Positions 1-6,894 are shown, counted from the first letter of the stretch. The stretch is 8,264 nt of DNA from an uncultured Prevotella sp. (GCA_946055365.1 CAMGFM010000047.1:1-8264), one strand, 5' to 3'. The notes: generated by a model not told the origin, from the letters alone. Program-made: numbers and translations.

Positions 1-688
1 ATGCCTGACGCAAAGACTGCGCCATGGCCTGTGCCGGTATGTGGAATGTATAAACATCAGCAGCAAGATGTTTGGCTATAAGAGCTTCAGGCAAAACCAT
101 TATTTTCACATTCAGCGGCAAGAGATACGCAACTCGCTGCATAGCTGCCCACCCGTCAAGAGACTGAGCGACCGCACGCGCCGACACATAGCGGCGGCAG
201 AACGCAAGGGGGTCTACACACAGACGGTCACACCGCACAGCCGCGACATGGAGGAGGCCGTGAGGATGCTGCGCCGACACTATTGCCTCAAGCCCGGCGT
301 GCATGTGCCTCACCAAGACTTCTTTGACGGTCTCGCAGACAACAGCCATTGCAAGATGATAGCCACCTACAATGCCGAAGGCAGGATGATAGGCACATGC
401 GTGGTGGTGTTCTCGGGCAGCGTGGCGTGCCTGCTGGCTCTCGCCTCACGCCGCAAGCAATACATGAGGCTGCATCCCAACGACTACACCGTGTGGAAAG
501 CCATCGAATGTGCCTACGAGCAAGGGGCAAGACACTTCTGCTTCATGGACGCAGGACTGCCGTTCAGGAGAAGCCCGCTGCGAGAGTTCATGCTGGGCTT
601 CGGGGGCAAGCCCGTGTCAAAGTTTAGATGGGTAAGAATCCCGCTACGGTGGTTCAACAATATTCTCGACTGGATATACAACGAATGA
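1..688 (+). CDS. FemAB/GNAT-like acyl- or aminoacyl-transferase, C-terminal part (5' end outside window)
   Basis: The reading frame is open from base 2 to the TGA at 686-688, so the gene starts left of the window and about 228 residues are visible. A GTG at 41 is in frame but is not a credible start, because homologous-looking sequence (aromatic/basic segment, then a stretch ending RTRRHIAAAERKGV) continues from upstream of it. That segment resembles the substrate-side region of FemAB-type proteins, where a K/R-R-x-I-x-x-A-x-K-x-G pattern precedes the second GNAT-like lobe. The rest follows the Acetyltransf_6/FemAB pattern: MIATYNAEGRMIGTCVVVF (central beta strands), HPNDYTVWKAIECAYEQGAR, then a conserved-looking FMDAGLPFRRSPLREFMLGFG and a terminal strand. 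Such proteins transfer acyl or aminoacyl groups in envelope or lipid metabolism; the substrate here cannot be read. No signal peptide is visible. The next gene starts 7 nt after the stop, so they may be co-transcribed, although no functional link is obvious. Confidence 0.72.
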   Translation, partial: CLTQRLRHGLCRYVECINISSKMFGYKSFRQNHYFHIQRQEIRNSLHSCPPVKRLSDRTRRHIAAAERKGVYTQTVTPHSRDMEEAVRMLRRHYCLKPGVHVPHQDFFDGLADNSHCKMIATYNAEGRMIGTCVVVFSGSVACLLALASRRKQYMRLHPNDYTVWKAIECAYEQGARHFCFMDAGLPFRRSPLREFMLGFGGKPVSKFRWVRIPLRWFNNILDWIYNE

Positions 689-694
689 CTTTTT

Positions 695-1729
695 ATGAGC
701 CAAGCTATTGACAACAACGACATACAACACTCCACACCAATCCCCGGCGACATACATGTCACGGGGATTGTGAGGTCTACGCCTGCCATACTCAGCATAT
801 TGCTCAAAGACCGCACTCTATGCCAGGCCGCGGGCAATGACGACGACGGCGAAGGCAGCACAAACATCACCTATGCCTCCGACGGTCATCCCTACGACCG
901 ACACTCGCACATCCTGCCCGCACATTTCGCCGACAAAGACAGCTGCACGATCATGCCAAGGGTGTCAAAACACAAGTCGCTGCAACTGTCACGGTCAAAA
1001 TGTCACGCCGAGGTGTTCACGCCTGCGTGGATATGCAACGCACAGAACAACCTCGTGGACGAACAGTGGTTTGGCAGACGAGGCGTGTTCAACACACCAT
1101 ACACCGACAGCGACGGCACACACCGCTGGGAGACAAGCCGCGAGCCCGTGACATTCAACGGCAAAAAGACATGGAGACACTATCTGCGCAGCAGGCGCAT
1201 GGAGTTCACATGCGGAGAGGCACCATACCTCGCAAGCCGCTATGACACTACCACTGGAGAGCGCATCTGCATAGGACAGCGCATAGGAGTGCTTGACAGA
1301 AAGTTCAGGGTGATAAACGAAAACATATCATCCACACCCACATGGCGCAACAAGAGACAATGGCTGCGCAAGGCCTATCAGGCCCTACAGTCGGTCTATG
1401 GCTTTGACTGGCAGGGTGACAACGTGTTTCTGTCGCGCGAGACTTTGTTTCACTCCTTTTGCGACTACTATCTGGAGCGTTGGCACAGGCTGCCGCACAT
1501 GTCTGCCATGCTCAAGGCGGCAGAGATAATATCATGGAATATATGGCAGATGGATGGCATCACATTCAACAGACCCTTCTCCTCCACCCCGGCTGTCATA
1601 AAGGAATGGCGTGGCACCGAGCCGCTCAAAGGCAAGATGCTCAAGTTTAGCGACCTGCTAAAGAAAAGGCGCAGACCCGACAGAAACAGACAACACCCCA
1701 TAACAAAAGAGACAGGACAAGACAACTGA
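695..1729 (+). CDS. Methyltransferase-like 'restriction endonuclease subunit M' family protein
   Basis: This 344-residue protein matches, from memory, the Bacteroidetes family annotated as restriction endonuclease subunit M that sits beside helicase-methylase genes. Visible blocks: HILPAHFADKD (72-82), IMPRVSKHKSLQ (86-97), a motif X-like segment AEVFTPAWICNAQNN (105-119), a motif I-like segment MEFTCGEAPYLASRYD (169-184), YGFDWQGDNVFLSRETL (235-251) and IISWNIWQMDG (278-288), ending in a basic tail (KKRRR at 323-327). Motif X and motif I resemble amino-methyltransferase SAM-binding parts, but there is no (N/D)PP(Y/F/W) catalytic motif, so it is unlikely to methylate DNA alone. It may bind SAM, provide specificity, or be a structural partner of the 1191-residue protein that follows. 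The family members I recall carry a cysteine-rich insertion before the final I-K-x-W segment; here that part is short and lacks clustered cysteines. The ATG at 695 lies 6 nt after the previous stop. Confidence 0.75.
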   Translation: MSQAIDNNDIQHSTPIPGDIHVTGIVRSTPAILSILLKDRTLCQAAGNDDDGEGSTNITYASDGHPYDRHSHILPAHFADKDSCTIMPRVSKHKSLQLSRSKCHAEVFTPAWICNAQNNLVDEQWFGRRGVFNTPYTDSDGTHRWETSREPVTFNGKKTWRHYLRSRRMEFTCGEAPYLASRYDTTTGERICIGQRIGVLDRKFRVINENISSTPTWRNKRQWLRKAYQALQSVYGFDWQGDNVFLSRETLFHSFCDYYLERWHRLPHMSAMLKAAEIISWNIWQMDGITFNRPFSSTPAVIKEWRGTEPLKGKMLKFSDLLKKRRRPDRNRQHPITKETGQDN

Positions 1730-1751
1730 ACAAGGCTGCCAGCAGCAGTCA

Positions 1752-1772
1752 CGGCTGACACAAAGACAGCCG
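1752..1772 (+). other. Short hairpin between the two module genes
   Basis: CGGCTG (1752-1757) is the perfect complement of CAGCCG (1767-1772), with a 9-nt loop. It lies 22 nt after the stop of the 344-residue protein gene. No T tract follows, so it is a weak candidate attenuator or RNA-stabilising stem rather than a clear terminator. Confidence 0.25.
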
Positions 1773-1860
1773 ACGACAGTGAGGACTGCCGAAAAGAGAC
1801 CCACGGGCATGACCATCACAGACCTCACGACAGCGTCACGCCGCTTCACCCCCCCCGACA

Positions 1861-1868
1861 TAACTTTG
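1861..1868 (+). promoter_or_regulatory. Bacteroides-type -7 promoter element for the helicase-methyltransferase gene
   Basis: TAACTTTG is an exact match to the Bacteroidetes sigma -7 consensus TAnnTTTG, in an otherwise GC-rich spacer, 23 nt upstream of the ATG at 1892. The sequence between it and the start is AT-rich (AATACAAAAAAATAACACAT), as expected of a Bacteroidales leader. No convincing -33 TTTG is seen 19-21 bp upstream. A run of eight C (1849-1856) lies 4 bp upstream of the element, where the -33/-7 spacer would be. It suggests the large gene can be transcribed independently of the 344-residue protein gene. Confidence 0.45.
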
Positions 1869-1891
1869 AATACAAAAAAATAACACATATA

Positions 1892-4800
1892 ATGGCCAGT
1901 ACAGCAAACATAGTTTTCCGCACAGAACAGCTACAAGCTATAGAGATGACGGTGAAAGCTCTGGAACGCAACCGCAAGATGCTCTGGAACGCAAAGATGC
2001 GCTTCGGCAAGACATTGTGCGCCCTCGAGGTGGCAAGACGGCGCGGCTGCATGCGCACTCTCATACTCACCCACCGACCAAACGTCAGGCATGAATGGTT
2101 TGAGACATTCCACAAACTGGGACTCGACGGGTGGCAATATGGCACACGTAACGACTTTCAGCTGCCCGACGACAACACGCCCTACGTCTATTTTGCCTCC
2201 ATGCAAGACCTCCGCGGCTCAAAAAGAGTCAACCGTGACAAGGGCATTGAAAAAAACGAGGAGATTTTTGCCACTCGATGGGATCTGCTCATCGTTGACG
2301 AGGCCCACGAGGGCATAGTGTCAAAGCTCGGGCGCGAAGTGATGGCCGAAATACAGAAACAACGCAACCTGAGAACACTCTATCTCTCTGGCACACCTTA
2401 TAATATACAGTCGCTATTTGACACCGAAGAGGTCTTTCACTGGGACTATTGCATGGAACAGACAGCAAAGGAAAACTGGCCCAAGCTGCATCCCGGCACG
2501 CCAAACCCCTATGAGGGACTGGCAAGAATGAACATCATGACCTATAACCTCGGCAAGCAGCTGCGCAACTACCGCACCGACGACGGCGAGGGATTTGCCT
2601 TTGCCGAGCTGTTCCGCACTCAGGAGACACCATCACACGGCGAGGCGACGGCAACAGAGGCTCTTGTGTCATTCGTGCATGAGACCGACGTGCGCAAACT
2701 GCTCTCACTGATAGGCAAGAACAGCAAGTACAGGCTCTATCCCTACGCCAACCCCGCGCTCAAAGGCTCTCTTGACCACACCCTGTGGTATGTGCCTGGA
2801 GTCAGGGCGGCGGCCTGTCTTGCCAAGATGCTTGCCGAGGACAGCGACAACAACCCTTTCAGAGGCTACCACGTGGTAAATGTGGCAGGCGACATAAGCT
2901 CCGAGAATGACAGGAACACCATCTACGAGAGGGCGCGCATAGAAAATGACGCACTGCAACGCGTCAAAAATGCAATAAAGACCCACGACAAGACCATAAC
3001 ACTGTCGTGCGGACGACTCACAATGGGCGTGTCTGTGCCTGAATGGACCGCCGTCATGATGATGGCGGGCAGTGCAGACAAAGGCAGTATGCGCTATTTC
3101 CAGACTATCTTCCGCTGCCAAAGCCCCTATCACGACAGCAGCAAGGTCAAGAAAGAGTGTTATGCCATAGACTTCTCGCCACGGCGCACACTGACGACCG
3201 TCGACCAGTACATCAACAACAACCTCTCCTCTGACAGCCATGAGGGACGGATGGACAAGACTGCCGAGTTTCTGCGCCTGTGTCCGCTTACCGAGATACA
3301 AGACAACAAGGCCGTCACGCTTGACATGGGCAAGTTTATGCGCGAAATCAACAGCACCTACTCCACAAGCCTCATGCGCAACGGCTTTAGGGGCGACCTG
3401 CTCTACGGCAACCTCGACAACATGCGCAGCCAAGACATGAAGCTGATAGACCAAGTGGCTGAAGCCATAAGGCAAGGCATGGTGTCTGAACGGCAGAAGA
3501 CGCGTGAGAAGATGCGCGAATATGTACCCAACGACAAGGTGAGGACACCTGCCAAGAGGCGGAGGACAACGCAGGAGGAAGAACCTGCCACGCCTGCCGC
3601 CACACTGGAGCAGCACGAGACACCGCAAAGGCTGACACCAAGGCAGAGGGCGATAAACATACTCAACCAAATATCCACACGCTTCCCGATAATGATATAC
3701 GGCACGGTGGAAAACGTGGACGCACTCACGCTCGACTCATTCATCAGCCACATAGATGAAGACTCGTGGCGAGCCTTCATGCCAAAGGGAGTGAGCGTGA
3801 GACTCTTTCAGAAGCTAAAGCGTTTCTATCGTGAAGACATCTTCGTAGCTACCGCCAGAGCCATCGTAGAACGTCTGCGCAAAGCCGACACCCTGCCCGT
3901 GGCAGAGCGCGTGGCAGAGATGGCAGGCATACTCTCCGACTTCTGCTATCCCGACCGCGAGACCGTACTCACGCCATGGCGCACCGTCAACAGGCACATG
4001 TCTGACACTCTCGGCGGCTGGTGCTTCTATGACGAGACCTTTACCCACACGCTCGACATGCCACGGCTCGTGAGACATGACGGCGTGACAGGCAAGGTGT
4101 TCCTCAACCCCGACACCAAGATACTCGACATTGCCTCCAAGACCGGCCTCTACTCCCTCTACGCCGCCTACAGCATCTACAAGATGCGCAACTCGCAGTC
4201 GCAGGGACTCTTTGACATGCTCTCCGACGAGGAGAGCCGCAGCCTGTGGGACGAGATACTCCACAAAAACATCTTCGCGGTTTGCCGTTCACGCATGGAG
4301 CAGCTCGTGACACTGCGCACGCTCACAGGTTTTCGCAAAGAGTCAAGGCCCAATGTGGCCTATCTAAAGGACTTCACGCCAATGGTGATGGTGTACAGGC
4401 ACAAGTTCATACGCAAAATAACAGACGGCAAGAACTTCTGGCAAGCTAACAACAACGAACAAATGAAATTTGACGCTATAATAGGCAACCCGCCATATCA
4501 GGTGAACATAGGCGAGCAGAAAGACAACTACGGCATACCGCTCTACAACCAGTTTGTGGAGACAGCCCGCGACATAAGCCCCGACTTCATCACCATGATT
4601 ATGCCCTCACGGTGGTTTACGGGCGGACGAGGGCTTGACGCTTTTCGCCGCAACATGCTTGCAGACCGCCGTCTGCGCTCCATTTTTGACTTTGTAGACT
4701 CTAAGGAGTGCTTCCCGACGGTAGACATATCTGGCGGAGTGGACTACTTCCTCTGGGATGCGGCACACGACGCACAATGCAGGTTCACCAACACCCTCCA

Positions 4801-5467
4801 CGGCATCTCCGACACAAGGGAGAGACAGCTCGACCAGTTCCCCGTGTTCGTGAGAAACAATGGCGCGCTCACATTCATCAACAAGGTAATGGACCGCACG
4901 CAGGACACTCTATCGTCGCAGGTGAGCGGACAGACACCCTTTGGCTTCGTGTCGACCTACCGCGGCAAGGCCGAAGCCGACAACGGCGACGACGTGGCAT
5001 TGAAGTCAAGCGGAGCAACAACCTATGTGACACGCTCTGACGTGAAGAAAAACGCACAATGGATAGACTCCTACAAGGTGATATTCTCCAAAGCCACATG
5101 CGAACACGCAGGCACGCCCGACCGCAACGGACAATACCGTGTGCTGTCCTCACCCTCTATTCTCGAGCCTGGCACTGTATGCACACAGAGCTATCTCGTG
5201 GGGGGCGCATACGCCACAAAAGAGGAGGCACAACACCTGCTCGCCTATCTCTCGACACGCTTTGTGCGCTATCTGATGCTACAGACCATCACCTCACAAG
5301 ACCTCTCGCCCGACAAATTCATGTTTGTGCCAGTGCAGGACTTCACCTCCCAGTCTGACATAAGATGGTCTGACAGCACCGACGACATAGACTCGCAGCT
5401 CTATGACAAGTATGGCATATCCGAAAAGGAAAGACTCACGGTGCTAAACACCATCAAGAGCCTGTAG
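1892..5467 (+). CDS. DEAH-box helicase fused to Eco57I-like NPPY DNA methyltransferase
   Basis: This 1191-residue cytoplasmic DNA-processing enzyme has two parts. The superfamily 2 helicase comprises a Q-like region (TEQLQAIE), Walker A AKMRFGKT (34-41), DEAH box VDEAHEG (135-141), SGT (166-168), and motif V/VI region GRLTMGVSVPEW to QTIFRCQSP (374-412). A lysine/arginine- and proline-rich linker (about 535-580) leads to the methyltransferase. There, motif X is TPWRTVNRHMSDTLGGW (694-710), motif I is the variant ILDIASKTGLYSLY (744-757), and catalytic motif IV is FDAIIGNPPY (860-869). A target-recognition-like region follows (VDISGGVDYFLWD, 944-956) and then a C-terminal block FMFVPVQDF ... 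YDKYGISEKE. The order motif X-I-IV-recognition fits N6-adenine (or N4-cytosine) gamma-class methylases of Eco57I/type ISP-like systems. Type ISP enzymes carry an N-terminal nuclease; here the protein begins about 30 residues before Walker A and I recognise no nuclease motif. It likely acts with the upstream 344-residue protein in host DNA modification or phage restriction. Confidence 0.85.
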   Translation: MASTANIVFRTEQLQAIEMTVKALERNRKMLWNAKMRFGKTLCALEVARRRGCMRTLILTHRPNVRHEWFETFHKLGLDGWQYGTRNDFQLPDDNTPYVYFASMQDLRGSKRVNRDKGIEKNEEIFATRWDLLIVDEAHEGIVSKLGREVMAEIQKQRNLRTLYLSGTPYNIQSLFDTEEVFHWDYCMEQTAKENWPKLHPGTPNPYEGLARMNIMTYNLGKQLRNYRTDDGEGFAFAELFRTQETPSHGEATATEALVSFVHETDVRKLLSLIGKNSKYRLYPYANPALKGSLDHTLWYVPGVRAAACLAKMLAEDSDNNPFRGYHVVNVAGDISSENDRNTIYERARIENDALQRVKNAIKTHDKTITLSCGRLTMGVSVPEWTAVMMMAGSADKGSMRYFQTIFRCQSPYHDSSKVKKECYAIDFSPRRTLTTVDQYINNNLSSDSHEGRMDKTAEFLRLCPLTEIQDNKAVTLDMGKFMREINSTYSTSLMRNGFRGDLLYGNLDNMRSQDMKLIDQVAEAIRQGMVSERQKTREKMREYVPNDKVRTPAKRRRTTQEEEPATPAATLEQHETPQRLTPRQRAINILNQISTRFPIMIYGTVENVDALTLDSFISHIDEDSWRAFMPKGVSVRLFQKLKRFYREDIFVATARAIVERLRKADTLPVAERVAEMAGILSDFCYPDRETVLTPWRTVNRHMSDTLGGWCFYDETFTHTLDMPRLVRHDGVTGKVFLNPDTKILDIASKTGLYSLYAAYSIYKMRNSQSQGLFDMLSDEESRSLWDEILHKNIFAVCRSRMEQLVTLRTLTGFRKESRPNVAYLKDFTPMVMVYRHKFIRKITDGKNFWQANNNEQMKFDAIIGNPPYQVNIGEQKDNYGIPLYNQFVETARDISPDFITMIMPSRWFTGGRGLDAFRRNMLADRRLRSIFDFVDSKECFPTVDISGGVDYFLWDAAHDAQCRFTNTLHGISDTRERQLDQFPVFVRNNGALTFINKVMDRTQDTLSSQVSGQTPFGFVSTYRGKAEADNGDDVALKSSGATTYVTRSDVKKNAQWIDSYKVIFSKATCEHAGTPDRNGQYRVLSSPSILEPGTVCTQSYLVGGAYATKEEAQHLLAYLSTRFVRYLMLQTITSQDLSPDKFMFVPVQDFTSQSDIRWSDSTDDIDSQLYDKYGISEKERLTVLNTIKSL

Positions 5468-5486
5468 AAACTGACGCTACCAAGAC

Positions 5487-5512
5487 ACGCACACGTTTCT
5501 TTGTGTGACCGT
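5487..5512 (+). terminator. Hairpin after the helicase-methyltransferase gene, possible terminator
   Basis: CACAC (5490-5494) pairs with GTGTG (5503-5507). After a 2-nt bulge, ACG (5487-5489) pairs with CGT (5510-5512), making eight pairs around an 8-nt loop (GTTTCTTT), 19 nt downstream of the stop codon. Only a broken T-rich stretch (GATTTACTTT) follows, so termination is plausible but not strong. Confidence 0.3.
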
Positions 5513-5655
5513 AAGATTTACTTTCGGGACAGAAACTGAGACTGCGACGCTACCGCAACGGGGCTGTCGAGACAAACACAAGTGTAACCATCTGCCTTAA
5601 ATACAGGCTTCATAACATAGAACATCATAATAACTGCAAACTATAAATTATTCTT

Positions 5656-6120
5656 ATGGAATATATGTCACAAGAAGGCTATGACAAACTCGCCAATGAG
5701 CTGCACCAACTCGAATGTGTGGAGCTGCCGCGCGTGAGGGAAGCCATAGCCGAAGCGCGCGACAAAGGCGACCTGAGCGAAAACTTTGAGTATCACGCCG
5801 CCAAAAGAGAGCAGGCAAGGCTGCTCGGCAGAATACGCTACAAGCAACGAGTGCTGGAGAATGCAAGGGTTGTGGACAAGTCAAAGCTCAAGAATGACGT
5901 GGTGGGGCTGCTCAGCAGGGTTACAATAACCAATATCAACAACGGCAAACAGATGACCTACACCATCACAAGCTCCTCCGAGGCAAACCTGAGCGAGGGA
6001 AAGATGTCGGTATACTCGCCCATCGCCCAGGCTCTGATGGGCAAAAGACCTGGCGACAGCGTCAACGTGAAAGTGCCGGCTGGCAACCTCACGCTCAGAG
6101 TGGACACCGTGGAGCTTTAA
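5656..6120 (+). CDS. greA: Transcription elongation factor GreA
   Basis: GreA binds the secondary channel of RNA polymerase and stimulates cleavage of the nascent RNA in backtracked complexes. The 154-residue length is typical. The N-terminal coiled coil (about 5-75) contains the hairpin-tip signature EARDKGDLSENFEYHAAKRE, in which D39 and E42 correspond to the acidic tip residues that coordinate the catalytic metal, and N43/Y46 are conserved. The C-terminal FKBP-like globular domain (about 80-154) ends with the usual SPIAQALMGKRPGDSVNVKVPAG block. The start at 5656 gives MEYMSQEGYDKL, matching the standard N-terminus; an alternative ATG three codons later would remove little. The leader is AT-rich (ACTATAAATTATTCTT) without a Shine-Dalgarno sequence. 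A weak -7-like TACTTTCG occurs at 5519-5526 but lies far upstream. It is a housekeeping gene between DNA-modification genes. Confidence 0.96.
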   Translation: MEYMSQEGYDKLANELHQLECVELPRVREAIAEARDKGDLSENFEYHAAKREQARLLGRIRYKQRVLENARVVDKSKLKNDVVGLLSRVTITNINNGKQMTYTITSSSEANLSEGKMSVYSPIAQALMGKRPGDSVNVKVPAGNLTLRVDTVEL

Positions 6121-6139
6121 CCCAAAACTTGTCTTGGCT

Positions 6140-6177
6140 TAAAGTGGCTTACTGACAAACAATAATGCTCTTTAGCT
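6140..6177 (+). repeat. Short motifs related to the 22-bp array, upstream of vsr
   Basis: TAAAGTGGCT at 6140-6149 is identical to 7117-7126, and GCTCTTTAGCT at 6167-6177 is identical to 7168-7178 within the 22-bp-periodic array downstream of vsr. The two motifs are about one repeat length apart here, as successive motifs are in the array, though the phase is off by about 2 bp. They look like a short, decayed outpost of the same repeat family in the greA-vsr spacer. Confidence 0.4.
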
Positions 6178-6211
6178 TATAAAAAGCAGGACACGGGGAG
6201 CGTGTTATAAG
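6176..6211 (+). terminator. Hairpin downstream of greA, possible terminator
   Basis: CTTATAA (6176-6182) is the perfect complement of TTATAAG (6205-6211). Inside it, ACACG (6191-6195) pairs with CGTGT (6201-6205) around a GGGAG loop, with an 8-nt one-sided bulge. It begins 56 nt after the greA stop. No run of T follows (AACTTACTT), so it could equally be a protein-binding palindrome. Confidence 0.3.
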
Positions 6212-6354
6212 AACTTACTTCTACATGAAAAGCTGGCTACACCTCAGCCCGTTTCACACCAAGACAGCCGCCATGAGCCACGCTGCGGCGAGTGGACGGC
6301 AGTCACAAGGATGTAATGCGTTTGTATTATGCCCCAAAAACATGACATAAACAG

Positions 6355-6864
6355 ATGGACAAAATGTCAAAGGAGCAGCGTCGCCGTTGCATGTCTGCAA
6401 TAAAGAGCAAGGACACAAAGCCCGAGCTGATAGTGAGGAAGTTTCTCTTCAGCCGTGGGTTCAGGTATAGGCTCAATCACCCTCGTCTGCCAGGACATCC
6501 CGACCTCGTGTTGCGCAAATACAGAACGGTCATCTTTGTGAACGGCTGTTTCTGGCATGGTCATGAAGGATGTGATAATTATACGTTGCCAAAAACAAAC
6601 ACCGATTTCTGGCAGAATAAAATCACACGCAACCGCAACAGAGACACGGCAGAACAGCAGCGACTGGCGGACATGGGCTGGCACTGCATCACCTTGTGGG
6701 AATGTCAGCTTAAACCCAAGGTGCGCCAACAGACTCTTGATGCTCTGGAACATACTCTCTGCCACATCTATATCAAGGACAGAAAAATCAAGACTTATGA
6801 CACCATGGATGAAGAATATGGCATGGCGGCAGAGCCAGAGGTGGGTTATGGCAAGCAAAAATGA
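6355..6864 (+). CDS. vsr: Very short patch repair (Vsr) T:G mismatch endonuclease
   Basis: Vsr nicks next to the T of T:G mismatches produced by deamination of 5-methylcytosine, starting short-patch repair to C:G. The 169-residue protein aligns by eye with E. coli Vsr almost residue for residue. The N-terminal RRRCMSAIKSKDTKPE block ends in E24 (E. coli E25). LPGHPDLVL contains the catalytic D50 (D51). VIFVNGCFWHGHEGC carries F61, W67 and H68 (intercalation/catalysis) and Zn ligands C65, H70 and C73, with a one-residue insertion before the last. LGW-type and LWECQL segments supply C117. The active site therefore looks intact. A C-terminal acidic tail (about 140-169, ...MAAEPEVGYGKQK) extends beyond the core. 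ATG at 6355 or 6364 are both possible; neither affects the fold. Vsr genes normally sit next to a cytosine-C5 methylase; none is in the window, and the only methylase present is of the NPPY amino type. Confidence 0.95.
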   Translation: MDKMSKEQRRRCMSAIKSKDTKPELIVRKFLFSRGFRYRLNHPRLPGHPDLVLRKYRTVIFVNGCFWHGHEGCDNYTLPKTNTDFWQNKITRNRNRDTAEQQRLADMGWHCITLWECQLKPKVRQQTLDALEHTLCHIYIKDRKIKTYDTMDEEYGMAAEPEVGYGKQK

Positions 6865-6866
6865 AC

Positions 6867-6894
6867 CGTCATCACATGACGACCGCAGTTTTTT
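6867..6894 (+). terminator. Rho-independent-like terminator of vsr
   Basis: CGTCAT (6867-6872) and ATGACG (6876-6881) form a perfect 6-bp stem with a CAC loop just after the vsr stop. A run of six T (6889-6894) follows seven bases later. The gap before the T run is longer than ideal, but this is the most terminator-like structure in the window. Confidence 0.5.

Noticed and set aside
41..43. GTG as the start of the first gene
   Set aside because: The frame is open to the window edge and the visible protein lacks the N-terminal lobe expected of FemAB-like proteins, so the gene is 5'-truncated by the window.
514..870. Minus-strand ORF spanning the junction of the first two genes
   Set aside because: It crosses two plus-strand coding regions and its product shows no domain features.
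686..1729. Genetic code with TGA reassigned to an amino acid
   Set aside because: Both TGA codons fall exactly at the natural ends of their protein families, TGA never occurs inside a gene here, and vsr and the HAD gene also end in TGA.
2705..3670. Long minus-strand ORF (321 codons) opposite the helicase-methylase gene
   Set aside because: Its translation is low-complexity (Val/Leu/His/Cys-rich) with no recognisable motif, and it lies entirely opposite a well-supported gene. It is best explained by the GC-rich codon use of the sense strand.
5519..5526. TACTTTCG as a greA promoter -7 element
   Set aside because: It has one mismatch in the critical TTTG half, the nearest upstream TTTG (5500-5503) is only 15 bp away, and the leader would be about 125 nt. 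Too weak to list as a feature.
6266..6295. GC-rich hairpins (GCCGC/GCGGC or CCAC/GTGG) in the greA-vsr spacer
   Set aside because: Several mutually exclusive 4-5 bp stems of this kind arise readily in GC-rich sequence; none has a T tract or special position.
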